A stretch of DNA of 62,603 nt from Halocynthiibacter sp049608145 (GCF_049608145.1 NZ_JBMYXF010000015.1:1-62603); one strand, 5' to 3'. Shown: positions 37,026-46,499, numbered from the stretch's first letter. Numbers and translations: made by a program. The notes: a model not told the origin generated them from the letters alone.

Positions 37026-37086
37026 TTGTAGTTCTCCCTTTGGTTTTCGTAATTTGCCGGATATTTCCCGGTCATTGTCGTCCCGT

Positions 37087-38334
37087 TCAGAACCTCCCCG
37101 GATCATAAACGGACAAGTCGATATTTTCTTTCTTCCCGGTGATCAGCCCCGCGATAATGCGTGCGGTTTTCGGGCCGGCCGTCAAACCGATATGATGGTG
37201 ACCAAATCCCGCAAAGACACCTGTGTTCCCCACTTCCCCAATCAACGGCAGACTGTCTGTTGTTGCCGGACGATGGCCCAGCCAGGGCACTTCCTCGGAA
37301 TATTCCAGATCGGGAAAGTATTCTTTCACCTTACGGCGCAGAAACTTCAGGGGCCCGTCAGACATTTTGTCGTTCAACCCGCCAAACTCTACGGTTCCAG
37401 CACAGCGTAACCCGTCTTGCATCGGCGTGGCTACAAATTTCCCCATGGACATCATCATGGGGATTTTTGGCATCTGAGTGGGGTTCTTAAACATGATGTG
37501 ATAGCCGCGTTCGCTTTCGATCGGCACCTTCAGGCCCAACTTATCCGTCAGGGCCTTTGACCAGCTGCCCGTTGCCAGAACCACTTTATCACAAGCAAGT
37601 TCGCCCTGATCCGTCACCACGGCCGTGACTTTCCCGTCGGTCAAAGTCACGTCCTTGACGTCGCCCTGACGGAATTCAGCGCCCAGCTTTTGCGCCTCTT
37701 TCGCAAGGGCCGCCACATAACCACCAGGGTCGCGCACATAACCATGATCGCGCATCAACGCCAAACAGTTCAGATTTTTCGCCAACATCGGCTCAAAATC
37801 ATGCACATCCTGGCCTTCAATGATCTCAGGCACAAAACCCGCTTCGCGCCGCAATTCCCAAGTATAGGCATCGGCTTCAAACCCGGCGCGATCCTTATAC
37901 ACAAAGGTATAATCAGAATTCACGGTCCATTCCGCAGCTTCAGTGCCTTTGGTCAGGGCTTCGTGTTGATCCACCGTGTCATGGGTAATTCCGGTCAAAC
38001 CATGGGCAATGCGACGCGTGTCTTTGTCATTCGCATGAGACAGATATTTCAGCAGCCAAGGGGTCAGCTTCGGCAGATAAGACCAGCGCAGGAACAGCGG
38101 AAATTCCGGATCAAACAACAATTTCGGCGCTTTTGGGATCATGCCCGGATAGGTCACCGGCGCAACCGAACAGGCCGCCAGCACGCCAGCATTGCCAAAG
38201 GATGTCGCGCTGCGATCCCCCGGGGCTGTGCGATCAACCACGGTCACATTCACGCCTTCGCGCCGCAACCAGATCGCGGCAGAAACGCCAACAATGCCAC
38301 CACCAATCACAACAACAGATTGTTGTTCAGTCAT
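37087..38334 (-). CDS. FAD-dependent oxidoreductase, D-amino acid dehydrogenase (DadA) type
   Basis: 415 residues from the ATG at 38334. An N-terminal FAD-binding Rossmann motif VVVIGGGIVGVSAAIWL is followed by TVVDRTAPGDRSATSFGNAG, typical of DadA-like enzymes. The C-terminal GHRPATTDSLPLIGEV and AGFGHHHIGLTAGP complete the FAD site. It oxidises the C-N bond of an amino or imino acid, usually passing electrons to the respiratory chain. It is the first gene of the row DadA-like, dctP, dctQ, dctM, enolase-superfamily, so the imported substrate is probably an amino acid or cyclic imino acid in the D form. Confidence 0.86.
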   Translation of the reverse strand: MTEQQSVVVIGGGIVGVSAAIWLRREGVNVTVVDRTAPGDRSATSFGNAGVLAACSVAPVTYPGMIPKAPKLLFDPEFPLFLRWSYLPKLTPWLLKYLSHANDKDTRRIAHGLTGITHDTVDQHEALTKGTEAAEWTVNSDYTFVYKDRAGFEADAYTWELRREAGFVPEIIEGQDVHDFEPMLAKNLNCLALMRDHGYVRDPGGYVAALAKEAQKLGAEFRQGDVKDVTLTDGKVTAVVTDQGELACDKVVLATGSWSKALTDKLGLKVPIESERGYHIMFKNPTQMPKIPMMMSMGKFVATPMQDGLRCAGTVEFGGLNDKMSDGPLKFLRRKVKEYFPDLEYSEEVPWLGHRPATTDSLPLIGEVGNTGVFAGFGHHHIGLTAGPKTARIIAGLITGKKENIDLSVYDPGRF

Positions 38335-38452
38335 ACGCAGGCCCCTGTTTACACATGCGTGCAATGCCATCTTATTTCTGTAAAATTCGGCAACATCGCG
38401 ATCATTTCTTTGTTTGTTGAACCCAGATCGTGCCAAGCCCGTCACATCATTT

Positions 38453-38466
38453 CAAATATTAATTTG
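38453..38466. promoter_or_regulatory. Dyad in the divergent DadA-like / LysR promoter region
   Basis: CAAAT-ATTA-ATTTG, a perfect 5-bp dyad centred 41 bp before the LysR start. It is a reasonable LysR recognition site by position and AT-rich form. Confidence 0.4.
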
Positions 38467-38500
38467 TGGCAAGCTCATCATTAAATGTTATACCAGCACC

Positions 38501-39442
38501 ATGTCACTTCGCTTTCGCCAACTTCAGGCCTTTCATGCCATCGTCGAAACCGGCACCGTCACCGGTGCGGCCGACCAACTGGGCATTTCCCAGCCAGGGA
38601 TTTCCAATCTTCTGTCGCAGCTTGAACGCCAAACACGCCTGAAACTGTTTGAACGCAGCAAGGGTCGGCTGATTCCCACACCAGAAGCGGGCGTTCTGTA
38701 TCAGGAAATTGACACGGTTGTGCGGGGTTTAGACCACGTGGCCCAGGCCGTAACAGACCTACAAAACAAACAGGCGGGTCAGTTGCAGGTCGCCTCTCCG
38801 CATTCCCTATCCTTTGGCCTGATGCCAAAACTGATTGCTGAATTCTCTGCGGATAAGCCGGATCTGTCGATTGCCTTCCAGTCAAACTATTCCTCAAAGG
38901 TGCAGGAATGGGTGCTCGCCGGTCTGTTCGAAGTCGGGATCTGTGAATTGCCGATTCTTTACGATGCGCTGGACACAGAGCTTTTTCAGTTTGAAACCGT
39001 CTGCGCCCTGCCCGAAAACAGCCCGCTGGCCCGCCATGACGTGCTGACGCCAGACATTCTCGAAGACGAACCCTTTGTCGTCATGGGCCCCGATCATATG
39101 ACCCACCGTCGCACACGCGAAGCCTTTCACAACGCGGGCAAACGCTGGCGCACCCGTGTGCATTCGCATCTGTTTAAAAACAATCTCAGCTTTGTCAAAG
39201 AAGGCATGGGCGTGTCCCTACTTGATCCATTCGTTGTGCATTTTGACCGCGAAGGCGGTTTCGTCACCCGCCCGTTTCGCCCAGCCGTGACAATCGAACT
39301 GGCAATCATCACGTCAAAAGCCCGACCGTTATCCACGATCGGGCAAGAGTTTCGCAAAATCCTGTCAGCCGAAATGAAGGCCTTCGGGAAAAATCAGCCC
39401 ATCCAACGGCGCACAGGTGCGGCGGTCTCTTCCAACGGCTGA
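38501..39442 (+). CDS. LysR-family transcriptional regulator, second
   Basis: 313 residues from the ATG at 38501; the longer in-frame start adds a head not seen in the family. The N-terminal helix-turn-helix (FHAIVETGTVTGAADQLGISQPGISNLLSQLE) and the effector domain (SPHSLSFGLMPKLIAEFS) are both complete. It is divergent from the DadA-like/TRAP 2 operon and probably activates it. Its 3' end overlaps the convergent ThDP-enzyme gene by 49 bp, which is long for this window and may couple their expression through antisense RNA. Confidence 0.88.
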   Translation: MSLRFRQLQAFHAIVETGTVTGAADQLGISQPGISNLLSQLERQTRLKLFERSKGRLIPTPEAGVLYQEIDTVVRGLDHVAQAVTDLQNKQAGQLQVASPHSLSFGLMPKLIAEFSADKPDLSIAFQSNYSSKVQEWVLAGLFEVGICELPILYDALDTELFQFETVCALPENSPLARHDVLTPDILEDEPFVVMGPDHMTHRRTREAFHNAGKRWRTRVHSHLFKNNLSFVKEGMGVSLLDPFVVHFDREGGFVTRPFRPAVTIELAIITSKARPLSTIGQEFRKILSAEMKAFGKNQPIQRRTGAAVSSNG

Positions 39443-41085
39443 CAGATCACGTCGATCAGGGTTGGTCCATCATGGGCAAAGGCTTCTTTCATCACGCCGT
39501 CCAGATCTTCGGCTTTCTCAACACGCCAGGACTTCACGCCAAAGGCTTCGGCCACAGCCGCCTGATTGGTGCGGTTGAAATCCACGTTGTAATACCGCTT
39601 GTCGCAATCGTCCCGCTGGCTGGCTTTGATCCAACCAAAGCTCGCGTTGGAAAACACGATATAGGTCACCGGCACATTGTGGCGCACGATGGTTTCCAAT
39701 TCACCGCATGCAAAGGCAAAGGATCCGTCCCCCATCATGGCGACAACCTTTTTGTCCTGCGCGCCAAACCACGCCCCGGCCGCAGCAGACAGGGAATAAC
39801 CCAAAGCGCCATGCGCCCGGTTGGTGATATATTGACGGCCTGGGAATTTTTGCTGTGAATAGGCGTTGTAATAGGGGCAGCTCGTGCCCGGATCAGAAAC
39901 CACAATCCCATCATCCGGCAGGTTCGCATTCAGCGCCGTGATGATCTGTTCCGGGATGATCATATCGGTTTCGCTGGCCGCGAGCGCGTTGAACTTCGCG
40001 AATTTACGTTCCTTGATATCCGCGATCTGGGCCGCTGCGCCAAACTGTGGAACATCGCCGTCGCGGGCGTCCAGATATGCATTCACCGCCGCCAAAGACA
40101 GCTTCAAATCTGCAACCACACCCACTTCGGTTGGATAATTCGCGCCAATCACCATCGGGTCATTGTCGAAATGCACGATCCGCTGGCCAGGTTTCGGCGC
40201 TTCCCAACGGGATGTGGTTGTAGACCCCGCACGCGCCCCCATAAACACAACAAGATCAGCGGCTTCCATCATTTCCCAGGTCTCATCCGTGCCGCCGTTT
40301 GACCCAACAACACCCAAGGATTGCGGATGCGCATCCGCCAAAGACCCTTTGCCAGAAATCGAAGTCGCAACCGCAATATCAAGACGGCTTGCCAGTTTGG
40401 CCAGATCATCCATCGCGCCCGCAATCACAACGCCACCACCGCACACAATCAGTGGCTTTTTCGCGCTCAAGATCGCTTCAACCGCCGCCGCAGCCGCACC
40501 AGGTTCAGGCGCTGCACGATACGCGGGATATGACTGGTGCTTTTCATCGCCCCAGATGTCATCCGTCGGCACATCATCATACTGAATGTCATATGGCAGG
40601 CCCAAATGCGCAGAACCGGACCGGCCTGTGGTCATGGCGCGGAACGCCTGGCGCACCATACGCGGGATGTGATCTGCGCGTTTGATCACGGTGTTGAACT
40701 TGGTCAGCGGCGCCATCAAGGCCTCTTGATTCACCTCGGTTAACGGGTATTTCCCGTAGGATCCGACCGAAATATCTGTGGTGATCGCAAGCACCGCATA
40801 AGAGCTTTCGTTCGCCTCAATCAGGCCTGGCAGAATATAGGTCGCACCACCACCAGACGGGCCTTCACACACGCCAGGTTTCCCCGTCACACGGGAATAG
40901 CCATCCGCCATATAAGTAGCCGAACGTTCATCGCGGGTCAGAATATGGGTGATGTTGTGATCCAGATTGTGCATCGCGTCGTAAAACGGCAGGGTCGTGT
41001 CACCGCACAGGCCAAAAATATGTTTTACCCCATGCGCTTCCAGTGAACGCACCATCGCTTCCGCACCATTCATCGTATTCTTCAA
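39394..41085 (-). CDS. Thiamine-diphosphate-dependent enzyme (acetolactate synthase/decarboxylase superfamily)
   Basis: 563 residues in the three-domain order of the superfamily. The N-terminal pyrimidine-binding domain has the catalytic Glu53 in TRDERSATYMADGYSR. The central domain has KPLIVCGGGVV and VVFMGARAGSTTTSRW. The C-terminal diphosphate-binding motif is GDGSFAFACGELETI, ending at N-ASFGWIK. No FAD-type linker is obvious. Members decarboxylate 2-keto acids or transfer acyl groups; the specific reaction cannot be read. It is divergent from a GntR gene whose operator lies between them. A racemase-family gene with the same operator follows beyond the GntR gene. Confidence 0.85.
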   Translation of the reverse strand: MKNTMNGAEAMVRSLEAHGVKHIFGLCGDTTLPFYDAMHNLDHNITHILTRDERSATYMADGYSRVTGKPGVCEGPSGGGATYILPGLIEANESSYAVLAITTDISVGSYGKYPLTEVNQEALMAPLTKFNTVIKRADHIPRMVRQAFRAMTTGRSGSAHLGLPYDIQYDDVPTDDIWGDEKHQSYPAYRAAPEPGAAAAAVEAILSAKKPLIVCGGGVVIAGAMDDLAKLASRLDIAVATSISGKGSLADAHPQSLGVVGSNGGTDETWEMMEAADLVVFMGARAGSTTTSRWEAPKPGQRIVHFDNDPMVIGANYPTEVGVVADLKLSLAAVNAYLDARDGDVPQFGAAAQIADIKERKFAKFNALAASETDMIIPEQIITALNANLPDDGIVVSDPGTSCPYYNAYSQQKFPGRQYITNRAHGALGYSLSAAAGAWFGAQDKKVVAMMGDGSFAFACGELETIVRHNVPVTYIVFSNASFGWIKASQRDDCDKRYYNVDFNRTNQAAVAEAFGVKSWRVEKAEDLDGVMKEAFAHDGPTLIDVICQPLEETAAPVRRWMG

Positions 41086-41147
41086 GGCATCATCCCCCGG
41101 ATGTCATCACGGCGGATTGGCCGCATGTGGTTTTAAGTTGCATTCCA

Positions 41148-41161
41148 AACTGTATACAGTT
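41148..41161. promoter_or_regulatory. Perfect 14-bp palindrome, probable GntR operator (site 1)
   Basis: AACTGTATACAGTT between the divergent ThDP-enzyme and GntR genes. Its core TGTATACA recurs before the racemase gene. FadR-type GntR proteins bind short palindromes of this form, so autoregulation together with control of both enzymes is likely. Confidence 0.7.
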
Positions 41162-41253
41162 CTGTCGAAAATTGTGAAGACAAATTTTTATTTTCCTTTT
41201 CACAGCCCCCTCCCCCGGTGTAAAAGCCTTAAAAACCAAGGGGCGGATTTAGA

Positions 41254-41949
41254 ATGGCAGATCAAGGCAGCAGCGTAGATCGCGTGTATGCGACGCTTCG
41301 TGACATGGCGATTAACTTTGATTTCAAACCCGGCGAGCGTCTGAATGAAACGCATCTGACATCAAAGCTAAACGTCAGCCGCACCCCTTTGCGCGAAGCC
41401 CTAAATCGCCTAGTCGCCGAAGGTTTTCTGACACTGGCAAAGGGACAAGGTTTTTTCTGTCGCGCCCTCAGCCCGGAACAGATCTTAGAACTGTATCAGC
41501 TGCGTTGTGCCCTAGAAACCGAAGCCCTGCGCCACGGCATTGACCGTGCCTCTGACGCGGAAATAACCGATTTCTGCACCTACCTGGACGCCACCGAAAA
41601 GACATATGACAGCTGCGATGATCTGACAGAGCTGTTGAAAATGGACGAAGAATTCCACATGCGTCTGGCCGGGCTGTCTGGCAACAATGAACTTTGCCGA
41701 ATGCTGAACAATGTGAACGAACGCATCCGCTATGTGCGCCTTGTCAATCTGCGGCAATTGCGTGGGATGGATCGCACAGAGGCCGGTGAAAACACGTTTC
41801 TATCCGCCCATCGCACCATCGCAAACGCAGTTCAGAACCGCGACACCCAAGCGGCCCTCATCGCGTTGCGCGCCCATATTGAACGGCGCAGCGAACAGAC
41901 GATCGAACTGGTTCGCCTCGCCTATTCGCAACTCTATGTGCCGTCGTAA
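41254..41949 (+). CDS. GntR-family regulator (FadR subfamily, FCD domain)
   Basis: 231 residues. Winged helix-turn-helix at about 8-75 (RVYATLRDMAINFDFKPGERL; SRTPLREALNRLVAEGFL), then an all-helical FCD ligand domain (about 85-215) with the metal-site pattern D..H...H (DEEFHMRLAGLSGN, SAHRTIANAV, RAHIERR). Such regulators are usually repressors released by a carboxylate. It is divergent from the ThDP-enzyme gene and convergent with the racemase gene. Both promoter regions carry the TGTATACA core. Confidence 0.9.
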   Translation: MADQGSSVDRVYATLRDMAINFDFKPGERLNETHLTSKLNVSRTPLREALNRLVAEGFLTLAKGQGFFCRALSPEQILELYQLRCALETEALRHGIDRASDAEITDFCTYLDATEKTYDSCDDLTELLKMDEEFHMRLAGLSGNNELCRMLNNVNERIRYVRLVNLRQLRGMDRTEAGENTFLSAHRTIANAVQNRDTQAALIALRAHIERRSEQTIELVRLAYSQLYVPS

Positions 41950-41955
41950 TAGGCT

Positions 41956-42711
41956 CTAACGCAGGCCAATTCCCGGTTTTGGGTCATCCAGGCCATGCGC
42001 GAACCGATCTGGCACAAGGCTTTCGTGGAACCATTTCAGATAGCTATAGATCGAAAACACAGGCAACCCGGTTTCACGCCGCACATCCGCCGCATAGGGC
42101 GTCATATTGGTGCATTCCAAGACAATCGCGCCCAGTTCCGGATGCGCTTTTACAAAATCCCGGGCCGCCGTGATCATATCGTCCCGACAAGCGGCAAAAT
42201 CGATCTGTGGCGCATCTCCCAGAATGTCCCGGGTGAACACAGACCCGCCTTCCGTGCCCCACACCGGCGTATCCAACGCGACACCTGCAGCTTCGAGATG
42301 GCGATCGGTCAGGGTTTCCTTTGAAATCGTCAGAATGCCCGCCCGCTTGCCCGGTGGCAGCATCGATTGCACCATAGGCACCTGCATCAGTGAAGACGTG
42401 GCGACGGGCACAGGAACGGCTTCTGTCAGCTGATCCTGCACAATCGCCAGAAAGCCACAGTTGGTTGTGATCCCGTCACAGCCGCTGGCGACCAAATCCT
42501 TCGCCGCCTCGATGAATTTATCGACCAGCAAACGCGCATCACCGCGCACAACATTTTCCGGATTCGCCCCGCGCACAACCCGATATTGCACCGGAAATGG
42601 CCAGGTCGTGGCATTGCCAATATCACCAGGAATACGTGGAAACTGGGTTTCCAGCATCAGGATACCCAGATTGGCCCCATAAACGGTTTTTCCGCCATAT
42701 TCAGTTTTCAT
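41956..42711 (-). CDS. Aspartate/glutamate racemase-superfamily protein
   Basis: 251 residues from the ATG at 42711. Two catalytic-type cysteines are visible, Cys85 in GITTNCGFL and Cys200 in VLECTNM, at the spacing of two-Cys, cofactor-free racemases. The superfamily also includes hydantoin racemase, maleate isomerase and arylmalonate decarboxylase, so racemisation is not assured. Its upstream region carries a TGTATACA site, tying it to the GntR/ThDP-enzyme locus 1 kb away. The 6-bp gap to the convergent GntR gene leaves no room for a separate terminator. Confidence 0.8.
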   Translation of the reverse strand: MKTEYGGKTVYGANLGILMLETQFPRIPGDIGNATTWPFPVQYRVVRGANPENVVRGDARLLVDKFIEAAKDLVASGCDGITTNCGFLAIVQDQLTEAVPVPVATSSLMQVPMVQSMLPPGKRAGILTISKETLTDRHLEAAGVALDTPVWGTEGGSVFTRDILGDAPQIDFAACRDDMITAARDFVKAHPELGAIVLECTNMTPYAADVRRETGLPVFSIYSYLKWFHESLVPDRFAHGLDDPKPGIGLR

Positions 42712-42764
42712 AATGCTGCATCCCTTCTGCCGGCAAAACCAGTATGTATTTTCGTGCTCAACAC

Positions 42765-42772
42765 TGTATACA
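42765..42772. promoter_or_regulatory. TGTATACA site before the racemase gene (GntR site 2)
   Basis: The octamer lies 53 bp upstream of the racemase start, within CACTGTATACAATTC. It shares core and left flank with the 14-bp palindrome at 41148-41161. Confidence 0.6.
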
Positions 42773-42808
42773 ATTCTAGAGAAGTCAAGATGCACCCGCC
42801 CTTTGGGG

Positions 42809-43780
42809 TTAGACAGCGACCCGCGATGTCAGGAAATTCCGCGCGCCAAGCAACCCGAAATCGTCATTCTGATACAGATGCACAGGCATTTGTCCACGCC
42901 AGCCCGTGTGACGCCCCCCGGCGTTAAACGCACCGATAAAGGCATCATCAAACAGCCAAGGATTTCGCAAAGCCACCCCACCCGTTACAAACACACCACC
43001 ACGTGCATTCAGTGTCAGCGCAAAATCACCCGCCAAACTGCCCAGAAAACGTCGGAACATTTCCGTTGCGATACCTGCCACGGGATCAGAACCATCGCGC
43101 CCCTGCGCCAAAACATCTTCGGCCTTCTCACACAAAACCGGTTCAGACCGCACCTGTGCAATCGCCCGATATAACACAGGTAATCCAGTGCCAGACAGGA
43201 TCGCTTCTGCTTCAATTGCCAGCCCATGCCCAATCTGAATTTCGGGCCAGATCGCAATCATCTGCTCAAAATAATCCACGTCCTCACGGCTTTCCGGGGC
43301 AAGGCGCACATGTCCCCCTTCCCCCGCAATAACATGTGGCCGACCATCCGCATACATCATGGCACCAACGCCCAGACCCGTGCCCGGACCTATGATCAAC
43401 CGCCCCTGATCACATGATGCAAAGCCACCCTGCAACGTCTGCACATCATCGGCGCTCACCGTTGCCAACGACCATGCCGCCCCTTCAAAATCATTCAAAA
43501 TATGCACGTCATCCGTGCCACAGGCCTGCGCAAGATCGTCACAAGAAAACCCCTGCCCCGCATTGGTCAGGCGCACGGACCGATCCTGCACAACACCTGC
43601 GGCGGCCACGGCAACCGATAGGGGCGACGTCCCCTGCCCTGCGATGAACGCGCGACAGGCCTCTGGGAAATGCAACCCGCCGGCAGAGCTGAACCTGTGC
43701 TGCGCATAGATTTCACCCGCATCAGAAACCCCCGCCAGACGCATATTGGTCCCGCCAACATCCGCAACCAAATTCCACAT
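42809..43780 (-). CDS. glk: Glucokinase
   Basis: 323 residues from the ATG at 43780 (AGGGCGCGG upstream), the normal length for Glk. It has the phosphate-1 motif VADVGGTNMRLAGV, the catalytic Asp in ILNDFEGAAW, the adenosine segment GPGTGLGVGAM, and GEGGHVRLAP close to the glucose site. It phosphorylates glucose to glucose 6-phosphate in the cytoplasm. It sits beside the partition genes without other sugar genes in view, so its role on this replicon is unclear. No transporter or Entner-Doudoroff genes are present in the window. Confidence 0.88.
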   Translation of the reverse strand: MWNLVADVGGTNMRLAGVSDAGEIYAQHRFSSAGGLHFPEACRAFIAGQGTSPLSVAVAAAGVVQDRSVRLTNAGQGFSCDDLAQACGTDDVHILNDFEGAAWSLATVSADDVQTLQGGFASCDQGRLIIGPGTGLGVGAMMYADGRPHVIAGEGGHVRLAPESREDVDYFEQMIAIWPEIQIGHGLAIEAEAILSGTGLPVLYRAIAQVRSEPVLCEKAEDVLAQGRDGSDPVAGIATEMFRRFLGSLAGDFALTLNARGGVFVTGGVALRNPWLFDDAFIGAFNAGGRHTGWRGQMPVHLYQNDDFGLLGARNFLTSRVAV

Positions 43781-43827
43781 ATTCCGCGCCCTGCCCTTCA
43801 TATCCGTGAACGTTCGCCGAGTTCAGA

Positions 43828-44892
43828 TCAACCGTCAGACTGTAACGCAGCCTGAATCAGATCCGCAATTTCTGCTGCTTTTTCCTCAGTCAGGGTCGCG
43901 CCTTTGACTTCGAACTTGGCAGCATTTGCAGACAATGTCACCTGCAGCGCCTGTGCATCCGACAGTTTGCGCGGGGGCAACCGGCGAATTTCACTTGGGC
44001 GCCCCCCACGAGATGGACGTTTTTCAACGTCATTCTGAGAGGACAACCAAGTATCAATTCTCGCCCATTCCCCCATAGGATCTTCGACAGTATCCGCGCC
44101 CAACGCCGTTCGAAGCGCTTCGACATTTCCGTTGCGCAATCCCGCCGCCAGTTTTAGCCCATTCTTTTCAGACAGGCTTGCAGGGAACTGCAACAGGTCG
44201 CCCAGCATTTCATGGATCAGGGCAAAACTGCGCACCTTTGATCGCTTGGCTTTTGACACCGAGGCAAACAGCGCATCCACCGCATCCGCAACCGAAGCAA
44301 ACGCGCCTTGCCCCACAGCCAGTACAGAAATCCGGCCACGTTCATATGGCGTCAGGTCTGCACGGATTTCGTTTTCTTCCACCATATTGATATAGGCGTC
44401 GGCACTGGCCGCGCCCGGACGCACAAAGGCGGGTATCTTTTCAAAATAGATCTGATCCTGCGCCAGTTTTTTGAACGCTTTCAGGCGACGAAATCCCGAA
44501 ATCAGGCCATAGCCTTCTTCGATTTTCACGACCTCGATGGGGCTACGCAATCCATGTGCCAAAAGGGATGCTTCCAGTTCCGCCATCTCATCCGCATTTT
44601 CCTGCATGCGGTCACGCCGGATGTGTGTTTCGTCAATGTCATCCAGCGCGATATGTTCGGCAACCAGACCCGCCGTCTGTGCCGCATAGTATTTTTCGGC
44701 ATCCGCTTCGGTGCGGGCAAGGGCGGCGCGATCCGTCACTTGTTCCATCGCAGCCAAAGCAGCGGCCTCGCCCGCGACCTGGGCAATCGGTGGAACCATG
44801 GATTTTGTTTCCAGAGGTTTCGTCGCGAAACCGTCTTCTAGCGCATTCAGCGTATTTTCGTCGGGTGCAACAAGGCGTCTGCGTCGGGCCAT
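43828..44892 (-). CDS. parB: Plasmid partition protein ParB
   Basis: 354 residues. An N-terminal region of about 85 residues leads to the ParB core (about 85-180): IDETHIRRDRMQENADEMAE, then GLRSPIEVVKIEEGYGLISGFRRL with the CTP/nuclease-like fold signature. A helix-turn-helix region follows (NMVEENEIRADLTPYERGR, the KSKVRSFALI area) and a C-terminal dimerisation part. It binds centromere sites and works with ParA. Its ATG shares one base with the parA stop (TAATG), so the two are translationally coupled. Confidence 0.9.
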   Translation of the reverse strand: MARRRRLVAPDENTLNALEDGFATKPLETKSMVPPIAQVAGEAAALAAMEQVTDRAALARTEADAEKYYAAQTAGLVAEHIALDDIDETHIRRDRMQENADEMAELEASLLAHGLRSPIEVVKIEEGYGLISGFRRLKAFKKLAQDQIYFEKIPAFVRPGAASADAYINMVEENEIRADLTPYERGRISVLAVGQGAFASVADAVDALFASVSKAKRSKVRSFALIHEMLGDLLQFPASLSEKNGLKLAAGLRNGNVEALRTALGADTVEDPMGEWARIDTWLSSQNDVEKRPSRGGRPSEIRRLPPRKLSDAQALQVTLSANAAKFEVKGATLTEEKAAEIADLIQAALQSDG

Positions 44893-46325
44893 TATTCATT
44901 CTCCATATTTGCGTCACGCCACCAGCTGCCGATCAAAAGTTCCTTGAACTCGGCGTAGGTCTGATCAAAAGCTTCGCGCCCGCGCACATAAGTATCACGG
45001 TTAAAATCGCGGTAATCCGCTTCGTAGATCCCATTCACCTGTTCCCCGGCCTGACCAACCAGCGCTGTGAAATCCTGACGATAGGCATTCATGAAATCGC
45101 CAAAATAGGCCTGAATGACATTCGCCATATCCGTTTGCTGACTAGCATCAAAACGCGTGATAATCGCCCGCACTACATCCCATTCGAACTTAATCTCAGG
45201 TAAACCTGCCGCGCGTTGCAGGGCGTTTTCACCATCTTCGATCGAGGCAAATGTTGTATAGAGCATGTCAAAGAAACGCCCCGTTGAATCAAATTCCAGA
45301 AAGGATGCGCCAAGCGGAACCAGCAAGATATCAGCCGCAGCCAAAGCGTTGATCGTTAAGTATCCAAGGGCAGGGGGCGTATCCAGCAACACGATATCAT
45401 ATTCATCCAGGATGCCTTCGTCTTCCAGAAAGTTTGTCAAACCGTCCCAAAGCGCCCAGGATTTAAGCCCCATGCGCCAGACCGGGATCTGAAATTCGGC
45501 CCAGTATAGGTTCAGCTGTGCCCCAATCAGATCAATGTTGGGCCAGTGGGTTTTCTGGATGACGTTTCGCGGCGAAACCTCCAGCGCTTCCTTCAGGGTT
45601 TCATCAAGCGGGATCTCTGGCTGTGATTTTGCACGGCGGACTTCGTTTTCGGCAGTGACCGCCCTTGCGTAATCTTTCGCAAGAAGAGGGAAGACCGTAG
45701 ACCATTCATCCGGGACAGTGCCGCCCATGATCGACGTCATAGAACCCTGGCTATCCAGATCGATGACCAGAACTTTATATCCGTCAAGGGCTGCGGACAT
45801 GGCAAGATGTGCGGCGGTAGACGTTTTGCCAACGCCCCCTTTGAAATTGGCAACCGCGGCAACTTTCGCGGGCATGCCTTCGGGGCGATAGGGCAGGTAT
45901 TCTTTGGTGCTGACACCCTCTGCCGCAAAATGTGTGCGCAAAGAAAGAACCTCTTCCAATGTGAACCACTTCGAACCGCTTTCGCCTTCGCCCTGAGGTA
46001 AGTCAGGATTGGCTTTTAACACGCGACGCAAATGTGCGGGTGCAACGGGAATCAGGTATTTTGTAATTTCCCAAATCGAAAACTTTCGCAGGCGTTTTTC
46101 GCCATCAGGGGCATAGCCGCGACGGGCCAGGTCTTCGCGTCCGCGTGTGCAGAAAGCTGCGGCTTTTGCGAATCGTTGGGTATCGATAGGATCAGGTAAC
46201 TTCTTTGCAGATGCTTCGGGATCGAGATTTTGATATGGGGGCAGGGGGGGCTGATTTGTTTTGCTCACTTCCGGGACCCTTTGTGATGTGCTCGGTTTTT
46301 TCGAATATCTCAATGAATAGCGCAC
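44892..46325 (-). CDS. parA: Plasmid partition ATPase ParA
   Basis: 477 residues from a GTG at 46325; later starts are possible, as no strong ribosome binding site is visible. An N-terminal MerR-like DNA-binding part (about 75-150: RLRKFSIWEITKYLIPV, WFTLEEVLSLRTHF) precedes the ATPase domain. The deviant Walker A is NFKGGVGKTSTAAHLA with Lys167; the A' and B motifs are VLVIDLDSQGSMTS and YDIVLLDTPPALG. This long type-Ia form usually represses its own promoter. It faces away from the initiator gene across the iteron region. Confidence 0.92.
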   Translation of the reverse strand: MRYSLRYSKKPSTSQRVPEVSKTNQPPLPPYQNLDPEASAKKLPDPIDTQRFAKAAAFCTRGREDLARRGYAPDGEKRLRKFSIWEITKYLIPVAPAHLRRVLKANPDLPQGEGESGSKWFTLEEVLSLRTHFAAEGVSTKEYLPYRPEGMPAKVAAVANFKGGVGKTSTAAHLAMSAALDGYKVLVIDLDSQGSMTSIMGGTVPDEWSTVFPLLAKDYARAVTAENEVRRAKSQPEIPLDETLKEALEVSPRNVIQKTHWPNIDLIGAQLNLYWAEFQIPVWRMGLKSWALWDGLTNFLEDEGILDEYDIVLLDTPPALGYLTINALAAADILLVPLGASFLEFDSTGRFFDMLYTTFASIEDGENALQRAAGLPEIKFEWDVVRAIITRFDASQQTDMANVIQAYFGDFMNAYRQDFTALVGQAGEQVNGIYEADYRDFNRDTYVRGREAFDQTYAEFKELLIGSWWRDANMENE

Positions 46326-46499
46326 ATAATTATGCCTGACCAGTATTCTCTGGCTAGCGGTGCCATTAATGATGTGTAGATCGGGTACTTTTGGCCTTAT
46401 TCAGTATATATGAAGAGAAAAACACAGATAAACAGTATAAGAATCTTTTAGTACTTTAAGATATTTACGCCACAGATATGATTGTTAATCAACGTGTTA

